This document shows positions 25,320 to 34,747 of a stretch of DNA of 64,000 nt, one piece after another (the stretch's first letter is position 1; the number at the start of each line of letters is the position of its first letter). Made by a program: the position numbers and the translations under genes. The notes beneath the pieces were generated by a model. The model searched no databases. It was not told where the DNA came from and saw only the letters and a program-made list of their open reading frames with translations. The DNA comes from Myxococcus stipitatus. Its GTDB lineage: Bacteria > Myxococcota > Myxococcia > Myxococcales > Myxococcaceae. Where the stretch lies: the NCBI RefSeq assembly GCF_037414475.1, contig NZ_CP147913.1, forward strand, positions 3,348,001-3,412,000, written 5' to 3'.

Positions 25320-25979
25320 ATGACCAAGGTCCGCTGGAGAGTCCTGGGGCTGGCCGGAGCCACCGTGGCCGCCGCTGGGGTGTGGAGCATGTGGGGGGCG
25401 ACACCTCGCGAGTCCGTGGCACCGGCCGCCCTCGTGGCAGCACCTCGAGGCGCTCCAGCGGACCTGGAGCAGGAGGTCCGCGCGCTGCGCGCGGAGCTGG
25501 AGTCCTTGCGCGGGAGGCAGCACACGCTGGAGCAGCGGCCCCCCGCGCCTTGGGTGGTTACGGCTCCCGCCGAGGAGTCCTCCGATTCCGCGCCCAGGGA
25601 GCAGCCGCGCGAGGCGGCGGAGCAGGCGCGCAAGGAGCGCGTGCGGGAGATTGACGCGGAGCTGGAGGCGGCGGCGAACACGGAGCCTCGGGATACGGAA
25701 TGGGCCGGCCGCACCGAGTCCCTGGTGACGGAATCGTTCCGGAGCGCCGACTTCGCGGGCTCGAAGCTCACCCGCGTGGAGTGCCGCACACACCTGTGCA
25801 CCCTGGAGGTGGAGCACGATGGACAGGAGGCCCGAGCGGAGCTGCTGACCGTGCTCATGCGGGTGCCAGGGATTCAGGGACAGGCGGTGCTGCGCCCTCG
25901 GAACGAGGGGGACCGATGGACCTCCCGTGTCTATCTTTCGCGCGCGGGTGAACGCCTGCCCTTTACCCGGCGTCCTTGA
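25320..25979 (+). CDS. Hypothetical membrane-anchored coiled-coil protein
   Basis: 219 residues. An N-terminal hydrophobic segment (about 7-25) acts as a signal anchor. A coiled-coil-like stretch follows (about 47-70, [18 protein letters not shown]), then a Glu/Ala/Pro-rich linker, then a C-terminal domain with Cys pair [16 protein letters not shown] that probably forms a disulfide. Similar small proteins are common in myxobacterial genomes, but no function is known to me. It follows the exported protein by five bases and precedes the sigma-54 activator gene on the same strand. Confidence 0.65.
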   Translation: MTKVRWRVLGLAGATVAAAGVWSMWGATPRESVAPAALVAAPRGAPADLEQEVRALRAELESLRGRQHTLEQRPPAPWVVTAPAEESSDSAPREQPREAAEQARKERVREIDAELEAAANTEPRDTEWAGRTESLVTESFRSADFAGSKLTRVECRTHLCTLEVEHDGQEARAELLTVLMRVPGIQGQAVLRPRNEGDRWTSRVYLSRAGERLPFTRRP

Positions 25980-26062
25980 GCGTGACGCCCCCTCCTGAAC
26001 GGCCAAGGGTTCACGTCTTCACGGTTCCCTTGAGTTGCCCGAATCCGCGCGAGCGTGCCAGC

Positions 26063-27883
26063 ATGGATGCTCGCCCGATGGTCGCGCCTCCGCCCAGTGT
26101 CCGAGATACTCGTCCCATCGGAACAAGCTCCGAGACGTCCGGGACGAGCGCCGCCTACCTGTTGGTGCTGGAGGGAGAATCCTCCTGGCGCTTTCCCCTC
26201 CCCACCGAGGGTGTCGTGTTGGTGGGCCGCGACGACAAGGCGGACCTGAAGCTGAAGGACGAGAGTGTCTCCCGGCGGCACGCGCGCATCCTCGTGACGG
26301 ACGAGGGCGCGCGGGTGGTGGACCTGGGGAGTCAGAATGGGACGACGCTGAACGGCCGGCACATCGAGGAAGCCCGGCCGTTGATGTCTGGCGACGTGGT
26401 TGCCTTTGGCGCTGTGGTGGTGGTGGTGCGCGCCAGGCATCGCCCCATGCCGGCGCGGCGAGCGCTGGAGGCGGAGCGGTGGATGGGGCAGCTGCGCGAG
26501 GAGGTGGAGCGCGCGCTGCGCTATGGCCGTCCGCTCACGGTGCTGGCGCTGGCGTTGGATGCGCCGAGCGCGACGGGCCGCGAGGCGGTGGAGGCGGTGC
26601 TGAGCACGGACGCGGGGCCCGCGGAGGCGGCGGGTTGGCTCGACGGGGAGCACCTGCTGTGGCTCTTGCCCGAGGTGTCTGGGGAGCCGGGTGAAGAGGG
26701 GTTGGGCGAGCGGGTGGAGGCGCTGCTCGCGGCGAGTCCTCGGGCGCGGGTGGGGGCGGCCACGTGTCCTTCGGATGGGTGTGACGCGGAGACGCTGGTG
26801 GCCGCGGCGCGCATGGCCGCGCGGACGGCGGCACCGGGGGGCTTCGCGTCGGCGATGGAGGGGGTTACCCGGCTGACGTTGGCGGAGCGCACGGTGTTGG
26901 TGGCGGACCCGGCGATGGCGCAGCTCTATGCGCTCTTGCGCAGGCTGGCCGCCAGCGAGCTGCCGGTGCTGGTGTGTGGGGAGACGGGGGCGGGCAAGGA
27001 GAACGCGGCGTTCGCGGTGCATCATTGGTCTCGCCGGGCCTCCGGGCCGTTTGTCCCGGTCAACTGCGCGGCGCTTCCGGAAGGGCTGGTGGAGAGCGAG
27101 CTGTTCGGCCACGAGCGTGGGGCGTTCTCGGGGGCCACCGCGACACGCGTGGGCTTCCTGGAGAGCGCGCAGGGCGGCACGGTGTTCCTGGATGAAGTGG
27201 GGGAGCTTCCCGCGTCCGCGCAGGCGAAGCTCCTGCGTGCGCTGGAGTCGAGGCGCATCACACGCGTGGGGGATACGCGGGAGCGGTCCATCGACATCCG
27301 GGTGGTGGCGGCGACGCATCGGGATTTGGAGGCGGAGGTAGCGGCGGGGAGGTTCCGGCAGGATTTGTACTTCCGGCTCGGCGCGGCGACGGTGTTGTTG
27401 CCACCGCTGCGGGAGCGGCCGCGTGAGGTGCCCATGCTCGCGCGGGACTTCCTGGAGCGGGCGTGCGCGGCGCTGGGGCGGAGGGAGCTGGTCCTGGCCT
27501 CGGGGACGTTGCATGCGCTGGCACGCCATGCGTGGCCCGGCAATGTGCGGGAGCTGCGCAACCTGATGGACTACGCGGCGGCGGCGGTGACAGGGGATGT
27601 GGTGGAGCCGCACCACCTGCCGGCGAAGATGCTGGGGGGGAAGGCAGCGGTCACGGTGCCGGTGGTTGAAGCGGAGCCGCCCGTGGCACAGACGGCGCGG
27701 CCCCGGGTGCCGCTGGCGCAGGAGATTCGTGAGCTGGAGCGCAAGCGCATGTTGGAGGCGCTGGAGGAGTCGGAGGGGGTTCAGACGCGCGCGGCGGAAT
27801 TGATTGGAATGCCCATCCGCACGTTCTCGTTCAAGCTGAAGCAGTTCGGACTTCATCCACGAGTCACACGCCGAGGTTCCTGA
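26063..27883 (+). CDS. FHA-domain sigma-54-dependent transcriptional activator
   Basis: 606 residues. An N-terminal FHA phosphothreonine-binding domain (about 35-125) has [24 protein letters not shown] and [11 protein letters not shown] middle region (about 130-285) is weakly reminiscent of a degenerate GGDEF-like domain. The AAA+ domain has Walker A GETGAGKE (about 306), the sigma-54 contact loop as GAFSGA (about 353, Ser instead of the common Thr) and Walker [13 protein letters not shown] Fis-type HTH ([20 protein letters not shown]) ends the protein. ATG 26063 is preferred over the upstream TTG 25976, which overlaps the previous stop. The kinase gene starts five bases downstream; phosphorylation by that kinase read through the FHA domain is a plausible regulatory link. 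Confidence 0.9.
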   Translation: MDARPMVAPPPSVRDTRPIGTSSETSGTSAAYLLVLEGESSWRFPLPTEGVVLVGRDDKADLKLKDESVSRRHARILVTDEGARVVDLGSQNGTTLNGRHIEEARPLMSGDVVAFGAVVVVVRARHRPMPARRALEAERWMGQLREEVERALRYGRPLTVLALALDAPSATGREAVEAVLSTDAGPAEAAGWLDGEHLLWLLPEVSGEPGEEGLGERVEALLAASPRARVGAATCPSDGCDAETLVAAARMAARTAAPGGFASAMEGVTRLTLAERTVLVADPAMAQLYALLRRLAASELPVLVCGETGAGKENAAFAVHHWSRRASGPFVPVNCAALPEGLVESELFGHERGAFSGATATRVGFLESAQGGTVFLDEVGELPASAQAKLLRALESRRITRVGDTRERSIDIRVVAATHRDLEAEVAAGRFRQDLYFRLGAATVLLPPLRERPREVPMLARDFLERACAALGRRELVLASGTLHALARHAWPGNVRELRNLMDYAAAAVTGDVVEPHHLPAKMLGGKAAVTVPVVEAEPPVAQTARPRVPLAQEIRELERKRMLEALEESEGVQTRAAELIGMPIRTFSFKLKQFGLHPRVTRRGS

Positions 27884-27888
27884 ACGGA

Positions 27889-30800
27889 ATGAGCATGTCA
27901 CCCGGGCCGCTGGAACCACCACGCGAGTTCGAGGAGTACCAGGTGCTGCGACGGTTGGGGCGCGGCGCCATGGGACAGGTCTTCCTCGCGCGGGACACGC
28001 TCCTGGACCGGTTGGTGGCGGTGAAGTTCATCGCCATGCCGGGGGGCGGGTTGCCAGACGCGGCGGCGCGGGCGCGGTTCTTCCAGGAGGCTCGGGCCAT
28101 CGCGCGGCTCCAGCATCCCAACGTGGTGTCCATCCACCGCGTGGGCGAGGTGCGTGGGCAGCCATATCTGGTGTCGGAGTTGGTTCGCGGTGAACCGCTG
28201 GACCAGTTGCCGCTGCCGCTGGAGGGGCGGCGGGTCCTGATGCTCGCGGTGGGGCTGGCGCGGGGACTTGCCGCCGCGCATCGCTGCGGGGTGTTGCATC
28301 GGGACATCAAGCCCGCCAACGCGATTCTCTCCGAAGACGGAGAGGTGAAGCTGCTCGACTTCGGGCTCGCGGAGTCGTTGACGGGAGAGGGGCCACCTCG
28401 CGCGCGGGCGGGGGTGACGAGTCTTGGTGCTGCCTCGGAGGTGAGGGACACGGGGCGAGATGCTCCGCGTGCGCGCATCGATACCGGGCGCGGGGATGAC
28501 GCCGCGAGCGAGTCGGCATCCTTCGTGGAGGTGGATGTAGCGGCGGCGTCGCCCACGGTGGAGACTCGGCCACCGGCGTGGACGCCCATTCCCGTATCGC
28601 CGGTTGAAACACGTCCCGTCGCACGGGCGAATTCCGCGCATGAACCGCGCGATGAGCATCTGGCGCTGGCTCAGGCATCCCCCGTCGAAACACATCCACA
28701 CCGGGCCTCACGTCCGACCGGCGACAGCGCATTCGCTTCGCATCCACGGCTCGTGCTCGACGTTCCCGGGACCCCGCTCTACCTGTCGCCCGAACTCTGG
28801 CTCGGAGAACCCGCGACGCGCGCCAGCGACGTCTATGCGCTCGGCGTGCTCCTCCACGAACTGTGCACGGGCACCGCTCCTCATCAGCACGTCCCCATCG
28901 AAGAGCTCGGCCGCGCCGTGCTCGAACAGCGCCCTCCTCCCCTCGCCGGCCAACAGCTCGACCTTCCCTCGGGCCTCGCCGCCATCGTGGACCGCTGTCT
29001 CTCCCTCGACCCGGCTCAACGCTTCGACTCCGGAGATGCGCTCCGCGAGGCCCTCGAGTCCCTCACCCTCCCCTCTCACACCAGCCCTCTCCCCACCGGC
29101 AATCCCTACCGGGGACTGCGCGCCTTCGAGGCCGAACACCGTGGCGTCTTCTTCGGCCGCGAGCCCGAACTGCGCGAAGTCATCGACCGCCTCCGGGGCG
29201 AACGCTTCGTCCTGCTCGCCGGAGACTCCGGTGTCGGCAAGTCCTCCCTGTGCCGCGCCGGAGTCATCCCCGCCGTCTCCAACCCCACTCGCCAAGACGA
29301 TGGCCCCGCGTGGACCCTCATCTCTTGCACGCCCGGAAGACAACCCCTCGATGCACTCGCCGATGCGCTGGCCCCCGTGCTCGCCATCAGCGCGGAGTCC
29401 CTCCTCGCGCAGGTGAACACCGAGGAACCCGGCGCACTCGCCCGCGCCCTGCGCCGCCGCCCCACCAGCGCGGCCCCCGTGCTCCTCTTCATCGACCAAC
29501 TCGAGGAGTTCGTCACCTTCTCCGACCCGCGCCAGGCCGCGAAGCTCGCCGACGAACTCGCGCTCCTCCTCCACCGAGCCCCTCGCGTCCGCATCCTCGC
29601 CACCGCGCGCAGCGACTGTCTCACCCGTCTCGCCGCGCTGCCCGGCCTGGGCGATGAACTCCCTCGCGCGCTGTACCTCGTGCGCGCCATGTCCGAGCGC
29701 GGACTGCGCGAAGCCGTGGAGGCCCCCGCACGCGCCCTCGGCGTGCGCTACGAATCCCCCGCCCTGGTCGACGCGCTCGTCACCTCCGCCGCACGCGCCG
29801 AGGGCGGACTGCCCCTGCTGCAATTCGCCCTCGAGGCCCTCTGGGAAGCACGCGACATCCCTCGCGGAGTCATCCCCTCCCAGGCCCTCGCCTCGCTCGG
29901 CGGCGTCGAAGGCGCGCTCGCCCGCCACGCGGACGCCGTGGTGGACCGCCTGCGCCCCGAACAGCGCCCGCGCGCCCGCGAACTGCTCCTCGAGCTCGTC
30001 ACCCCCGAAGGCACCCGCCTGCGCCGCACCCGGGACGAACTGCTGCGCGGCCCCGATGATGACAGCGGGCGCGCCGTGCTCGACGGACTCGTGCGAGGAC
30101 GCCTGCTCACCGCGGGCGAAGCCGAGAGCGGCGAGGGCGTCTACACCCTCGCGCATGAGAGCCTGTTGACGGGCTGGGACACGCTGCGCGGATGGCTCGG
30201 CCAGGACGAGCAACGCCGCGCCATTCGCCACCGCCTCGCACGAGCCACCGCGGAATGGGAGCGCCTGGGCCACCCCGCTGAAATGCTCTACACGGAGCGC
30301 CAGCTCACCGAGGTCCACTCCGCGAACGTGCTCCCCGAGGCTCCGGCCCAGCAGGCCTTCCTCACCCGCTCCCGCCAGAAAGCCCGCCGCCGCAGGCTCG
30401 CGGTTTGGACCGCCGCCATCGCCGCGCCCCTCGCGCTCCTGGCCGCGGTCGCCGTCACTCGAATCCAGTCCCGCGCGCAGCTTGAGACGCGCATCACGAA
30501 CCATCTGGACGAAGCACGACGCCTCCGCGAGGAAGCCCACCTGAAGGACACCCGCGCCCTTCAACTGCGCCAACAGGCCTTCACCCTCTTCGACACACCG
30601 GGCCCCGAACGGCGCGAGGCCGCGGAGACGCTGTGGTCCCAGGTCCTCGAGGAAGAGCAGGCCGTGGAGACCCTCTCCTTGCGAGCCCAGGCCGCGCTGG
30701 AGACCGCGTGGGGCCTGGACCCGGGGAGCCCTCGCGTGAATGGCCCGCTCGCGGACCTCCTCGTGGAGCGCGTGGAGCGCGCCGACCGGCAACGCAACAC

Positions 30801-31941
30801 GGAGCTGCGCACCCAGCTCCTCGCGCGCCTGGCGACGTACGACATCTCTGGCGTCCGGCAACACAAGCTCCAATCTCCCGCGCGCGTCTCGCTCACCACG
30901 TCGCCCGCGAACACCCGGGTGTGGCTCTTGAACGCCACGCCTGGACACACGGAGGAGAAGGCTCGAGACCTGGGGCTCACGCCCCTGCGCGACGTGGAGC
31001 TGCCCACGGGCTCCCACCTCTTCCTCCTGGAAGCCTCCGGCCGGGTCCCCGTGCGAGTCCCCGTGCTGCTCAACCCTGGAGAAGCCCTCACGCTGGACCT
31101 CACGCTCCCAGCGCCCTCCGCGGTGCCCGAGGGCTTCGTCTACATCCCCTCCGGCCGCTTCCTTCAGGGCGCCTCCGAGAGCGAGTACCTGCGACGCGCC
31201 TTCTTCTTCGCGCCCCCGCTCCACGAGGTGAAGACCGGCGCGTATCTCATCGCTCGCCACGAAGTGACGTTCGGCGAGTACATCGCCTTCTTGGAGACGC
31301 TGACGCCCGAGGAGCGCACCGCGCGCATGCCGGGCTCGCGGCGCAGGCTCACCGTGGTGGACCTTGCGCAAGAGCCGGATGGCCGCTGGCGCCTCAACCT
31401 GCGGCCCGCCTCCGCCAGCTACAGCGTCCTCGATGGAGAGCGCCTGCGCTATGGAAAGCGCACGCGCCACGCGGAGCAGGACTGGCTTCGCTTCCCCGTG
31501 TCCGCCATCTCCTTCAACGATGCCCTGGCCTACGTCGCGTGGCTGGACCACACGGGCAAGGTCCCCGGAGCGCGCATCTGCACGGAGCATGAATGGGAGC
31601 GGGCCGCTCGCGGCGCGGATGGCCGGAGATATCCCTCCGGCGATTGGCTGGGCCCGGACGACGCCAACCACGACGTGACGTACGGCCGGGAGCCGTGGGG
31701 CTTCGGCCCCGATGAAGTGGGGAGCCATCCGCGCTCGCGCAGTCCCTTCGGCGTGGATGACCTCGCGGGCAACGTCTGGGAATGGACCCGCTCCAGCGTC
31801 GACCCGGAGAAGCCCTCCGCGCAGGGAGGCAGCTGGTACCAGAGCGACCTCACCGCGCACACCGCCAACCGGGACCGCGTCGAGCCCACCCAACGCGAGG
31901 CCCTCATCGGCCTGCGCGTCTGCGCCACGCCTCCGTCCTGA
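27889..31941 (+). CDS. Ser/Thr protein kinase - nSTAND ATPase - FGE-like fusion protein
   Basis: 1350 residues. Kinase domain: GRGAMGQVF loop, VAVK with Lys46, HRD 138-140, DFG 157-159, and GTPLYLSPE from 294. Between DFG and that motif lies an Ala/Pro/Glu/Arg-rich insert of about 110 residues, where kinases normally have about 20. Next is an NPYRGLRAF-type nSTAND ATPase (P-loop GDSGVGKS at about 445-452), one membrane helix (about 837-858), a PEGA-like domain (about 1000-1075) and a C-terminal sulfatase-modifying/FGE-type domain (1081-1350, starting PEGFVYIPSGRFLQGA). The FGE part probably lies on the far side of the membrane and may be a sensor rather than an enzyme. ATG 27895 is an alternative start. 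Confidence 0.92.
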   Translation: MSMSPGPLEPPREFEEYQVLRRLGRGAMGQVFLARDTLLDRLVAVKFIAMPGGGLPDAAARARFFQEARAIARLQHPNVVSIHRVGEVRGQPYLVSELVRGEPLDQLPLPLEGRRVLMLAVGLARGLAAAHRCGVLHRDIKPANAILSEDGEVKLLDFGLAESLTGEGPPRARAGVTSLGAASEVRDTGRDAPRARIDTGRGDDAASESASFVEVDVAAASPTVETRPPAWTPIPVSPVETRPVARANSAHEPRDEHLALAQASPVETHPHRASRPTGDSAFASHPRLVLDVPGTPLYLSPELWLGEPATRASDVYALGVLLHELCTGTAPHQHVPIEELGRAVLEQRPPPLAGQQLDLPSGLAAIVDRCLSLDPAQRFDSGDALREALESLTLPSHTSPLPTGNPYRGLRAFEAEHRGVFFGREPELREVIDRLRGERFVLLAGDSGVGKSSLCRAGVIPAVSNPTRQDDGPAWTLISCTPGRQPLDALADALAPVLAISAESLLAQVNTEEPGALARALRRRPTSAAPVLLFIDQLEEFVTFSDPRQAAKLADELALLLHRAPRVRILATARSDCLTRLAALPGLGDELPRALYLVRAMSERGLREAVEAPARALGVRYESPALVDALVTSAARAEGGLPLLQFALEALWEARDIPRGVIPSQALASLGGVEGALARHADAVVDRLRPEQRPRARELLLELVTPEGTRLRRTRDELLRGPDDDSGRAVLDGLVRGRLLTAGEAESGEGVYTLAHESLLTGWDTLRGWLGQDEQRRAIRHRLARATAEWERLGHPAEMLYTERQLTEVHSANVLPEAPAQQAFLTRSRQKARRRRLAVWTAAIAAPLALLAAVAVTRIQSRAQLETRITNHLDEARRLREEAHLKDTRALQLRQQAFTLFDTPGPERREAAETLWSQVLEEEQAVETLSLRAQAALETAWGLDPGSPRVNGPLADLLVERVERADRQRNTELRTQLLARLATYDISGVRQHKLQSPARVSLTTSPANTRVWLLNATPGHTEEKARDLGLTPLRDVELPTGSHLFLLEASGRVPVRVPVLLNPGEALTLDLTLPAPSAVPEGFVYIPSGRFLQGASESEYLRRAFFFAPPLHEVKTGAYLIARHEVTFGEYIAFLETLTPEERTARMPGSRRRLTVVDLAQEPDGRWRLNLRPASASYSVLDGERLRYGKRTRHAEQDWLRFPVSAISFNDALAYVAWLDHTGKVPGARICTEHEWERAARGADGRRYPSGDWLGPDDANHDVTYGREPWGFGPDEVGSHPRSRSPFGVDDLAGNVWEWTRSSVDPEKPSAQGGSWYQSDLTAHTANRDRVEPTQREALIGLRVCATPPS

Positions 31942-31972
31942 GCCCCTCTGGGACGGCAACTTCGGCCGGAAC

Positions 31973-31985
31973 GGCAACTCTTGCC
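31973..31985. promoter_or_regulatory. GGCAA-CTC-TTGCC inverted repeat
   Basis: A 5-bp inverted repeat in the 179-base gap between the kinase gene and the ADYC lipoprotein gene, similar to sites at 24633-24645 and 24667-24678. It could be a regulator site or part of a weak terminator. Confidence 0.3.
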
Positions 31986-32120
31986 GGTAACGCCCGCCGC
32001 TTCGTTTCGCCTCCGGTGCGCCAACCTTGCCGTCCCCCCAGGGACTCTCGGACCTCCGCGTGGCACGACGGATGCTCTACCCAGGTCCGCATGAGTGGAA
32101 CGAAACCCGAGGTCCTTCGC

Positions 32121-33635
32121 ATGAGCACCTGGTCCCGACTGCTGTCATCGAGTCTGTGCTTCTCTCTCCTCTTCGCCTGCGGCCCCATCCCCGAGGACAC
32201 TTCGTCCGCGATGGAGTCCCAGCCCGCGTCCCTGGAAGGCGACGACTCCCACTCTCAAGGCACGAGGCTTCACGGCACCCAACTTGTCGACGCCCCCCAG
32301 AAATACTTCGACGCCATCAAGTATGCGGACGCCGTCGTGCAGTACGAGGGCAGCCGCCGCACCGCGACGCTCGAGCTCTTCCGCGGGGAAATCATCGCGA
32401 AGATGGACTTGAGGCTCATGGGGAGCTCGCCCAGCCTCGTCGCCTGCGCGAGCCCCACCAGCGGGCCCGAGCGGAGCTGCGGCTTCACCGCGGACAAGCA
32501 GGGCGTCTGCACCCCCGGCACGCAGGTGACGCTCTCCAGCGGAAACTGCGTGGGGACGACGGGGAGCTGCACGGGCAGCCCTATCGTGCGCGTCTGCGCG
32601 GGCGAGAGCCCCTGTGAGCACCAAGGCCCCGGATATCTGGGCAGCGCCACGACCACACCGGGCAGCCCCATCGAGTGCAGCCCCCGCTGCCCCAAGGTCA
32701 CCTTCACCTGCCCCGCCAGCGGTATCTACACGGCGCTCAAGGGCCCCTATACCTCGGGGCAGACGGACTGGAGCGCCCCTCTGAGAACGCTCGCGGCCCC
32801 GTTCTATCCCGCCACCCAGAAACGCCTGGCGGGCCTGCAACTCATCGGTGCGCGAATCAAGGCTCGGACGCAGAACGAGGAGAACGAATATCCCACGACC
32901 TTGGAGATCGTGGACGCCCTCAACGCCGACAGCGTCTCCATCCCGGAGTCCCCGGGCAGTTGGGACACGAGCGGCGACACCTACCTCTACCGGGTGAAGG
33001 TCCGCCCCCCCATCACGATGCCTCCGGGAACACCTTCCAAGGACCTGTGCACGGCGGGAGCGGACCCCGTCCAAGGCTGGGCCTGGGCCGTACCGCTGTC
33101 GGGAAAGTTCACGAGCACGGGAGACCGCGAGGAGAGCAACGAGTCCTTCACCCTCGCGTGTGACCCGGGCGTCCTCGCCAAGTGCTACCGCTGGGGCTAC
33201 AAGCCCTGGCTCGAAACGCCCGGCAATGCGAAGGACGCGCACTGGGCCTGCACCCGGATGGCTCGCGCGGACTACTGCGGCAACGGCACGACCTTCACGC
33301 AGGACGGCACGAAAATCCGGCCATGGGACGACTTGAGTCCCAGCATCATCTCCGCGCCCCAGTCCCCCACTCCGGCGGACATGGCCTTCGAGGCGGGCTG
33401 GAACACCCAGGGCCCCGCGTGCCTGAGCCACTGGAGATGGCAGCACCTGCCAGCTCCCTGCGTGCAACTGAACGCGCCCCAGTACGACCCGGACGGAACC
33501 ATCAACAACGACTGCCGGACGCACCCCGAGCACCCGCGATGCGCTCAAATCTGTGACACCCCGGCGGAAGCCAAGCTGCACTACCAGAGCATCCTCTTCA
33601 ACGAGTCCAAGTCCAACCAGCTCCCCCAGCCGTGA
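32121..33635 (+). CDS. ADYC-motif lipoprotein
   Basis: 504 residues. A signal peptide ends in LLFAC, so the protein is lipidated. The C-terminal half has the RADYCGNG motif (about residue 390) and WACTRMARADYC context of ADYC-domain proteins, a Cys-rich family common in myxobacteria with unknown function. Many Cys residues (over 20) suggest several disulfides outside the cytoplasm. ATG 32121 has a GAGG about 7 bases upstream; ATG 32091 would add ten residues before the signal. The gene is followed by a beta-propeller gene on the same strand after 32 bases. Confidence 0.75.
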   Translation: MSTWSRLLSSSLCFSLLFACGPIPEDTSSAMESQPASLEGDDSHSQGTRLHGTQLVDAPQKYFDAIKYADAVVQYEGSRRTATLELFRGEIIAKMDLRLMGSSPSLVACASPTSGPERSCGFTADKQGVCTPGTQVTLSSGNCVGTTGSCTGSPIVRVCAGESPCEHQGPGYLGSATTTPGSPIECSPRCPKVTFTCPASGIYTALKGPYTSGQTDWSAPLRTLAAPFYPATQKRLAGLQLIGARIKARTQNEENEYPTTLEIVDALNADSVSIPESPGSWDTSGDTYLYRVKVRPPITMPPGTPSKDLCTAGADPVQGWAWAVPLSGKFTSTGDREESNESFTLACDPGVLAKCYRWGYKPWLETPGNAKDAHWACTRMARADYCGNGTTFTQDGTKIRPWDDLSPSIISAPQSPTPADMAFEAGWNTQGPACLSHWRWQHLPAPCVQLNAPQYDPDGTINNDCRTHPEHPRCAQICDTPAEAKLHYQSILFNESKSNQLPQP

Positions 33636-33667
33636 GCTACCCTCCTCCCCTCTCGGGAGGAGACTCG

Positions 33668-34747
33668 ATGATGATGGGCGCCATGGGGCTCGCGGTGTTG
33701 CTGTCGCTGAGCAGCTCCAGCATGGAGTGGAAGGAGCAGACCAGCCACACCACCGTGCGGCTCCGAGGCATCAGCGCCGTCAACCCTCGCGTGGCGTGGG
33801 CGAGCGGAGACAAGGGGACCTTCGTCGTCACCACGGACGGAGGCCGCACGTGGAAGGCAGGCACCGTCCCGGGAGCCGAGGAGCTGGACTTCCGGGACGT
33901 GGATGCCTTCAGCGACACGACGGCCTACCTGCTGTCCATCGGCGAGGGGAACAAGTCCCGCATCTACAAGACGGTGGACGGAGGCAAGAGCTGGACGCTC
34001 CAGTTCACCAACACCACCGCGGGCGCGTTCTTCGACGGCATGGCGTTCTGGGACGAACGTCACGGCCTGGCCTTCAGCGACCCGGTGGAGGGCCAGTTCC
34101 TCGTCGTCGCCACCTCGGACGGCGGAGCATCCTGGACGCCGCTCCCCGCCAGCGCGTTTCCGCCCGCGCTCCCAGGTGAAGCGGGCTTCGCCGCCAGCGG
34201 CACCAGCATCACCGTCCGAGGCCCTCGTCATGCGTGGTTCGGCCTGGGCGGCAAGGCGGCGCGAGTCCTCCGCACCACGGACGGAGGAAAGTCCTGGAGC
34301 GTCGCGCAGACGCCGCTGGCCACCGGAGACGGCGGAGGCATCTTCTCACTCGTCTTCTGGAGCGAGCAGGAGGGCATCGCCGTGGGTGGCAATCACCAAC
34401 GCCCCTCGGACCCCACGGGCAACATGGCCATCACCCGCGACGGAGGAAAGACGTGGAGCGCGCCGCGCAACCGACCCGCGGGTTACCGGTCCGGAATCAC
34501 GGTGGTCCAGGGCGCGCCGGGCCCCACGTTCGTCACGGTGGGCCCCTCCGGCTCGGAGCTGTCCGTGGACGGAGGGCAAAGCTGGATACCGCTGGGGCCC
34601 ACCGGCTTCCACGCCGTCGCGTCGTCCCGCGCTGTCGGCGGACGGGTCTGGGCCGTCGGGGATTCGGGCCGCATCGCCACGCTCGAGCGCGTGCGAGGCC
34701 CCTTCACTCATCCCCCAGCAGACGCTCCCAATCGCCCTCGTCGCTGA
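33668..34747 (+). CDS. Exported YCF48/BNR-like beta-propeller protein
   Basis: 359 residues with a short signal peptide (about 1-20). Asp-box-like repeats recur: TTDGGRTWKAG, TVDGGKSWTLQ, TSDGGASWTPL, TTDGGKSWSVA, TRDGGKTWSAP and SVDGGQSWIPL, as in YCF48-like or sialidase-type (BNR) propellers. Six repeats suggest one six- or seven-bladed propeller. The ribosome site GGAGGAGA precedes a run of three ATGs (33668, 33671, 33674). Its 3' end overlaps the convergent carH frame by 44 bases. The function is likely structural or binding; no catalytic motif is seen. Confidence 0.8.
   Translation: MMMGAMGLAVLLSLSSSSMEWKEQTSHTTVRLRGISAVNPRVAWASGDKGTFVVTTDGGRTWKAGTVPGAEELDFRDVDAFSDTTAYLLSIGEGNKSRIYKTVDGGKSWTLQFTNTTAGAFFDGMAFWDERHGLAFSDPVEGQFLVVATSDGGASWTPLPASAFPPALPGEAGFAASGTSITVRGPRHAWFGLGGKAARVLRTTDGGKSWSVAQTPLATGDGGGIFSLVFWSEQEGIAVGGNHQRPSDPTGNMAITRDGGKTWSAPRNRPAGYRSGITVVQGAPGPTFVTVGPSGSELSVDGGQSWIPLGPTGFHAVASSRAVGGRVWAVGDSGRIATLERVRGPFTHPPADAPNRPRR

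Noticed and set aside
28708-31977. 1089-residue open frame on the minus strand
   Set aside because: Antisense to the kinase/nSTAND/FGE gene; no start, signal or domain, and a typical high-GC shadow composition.
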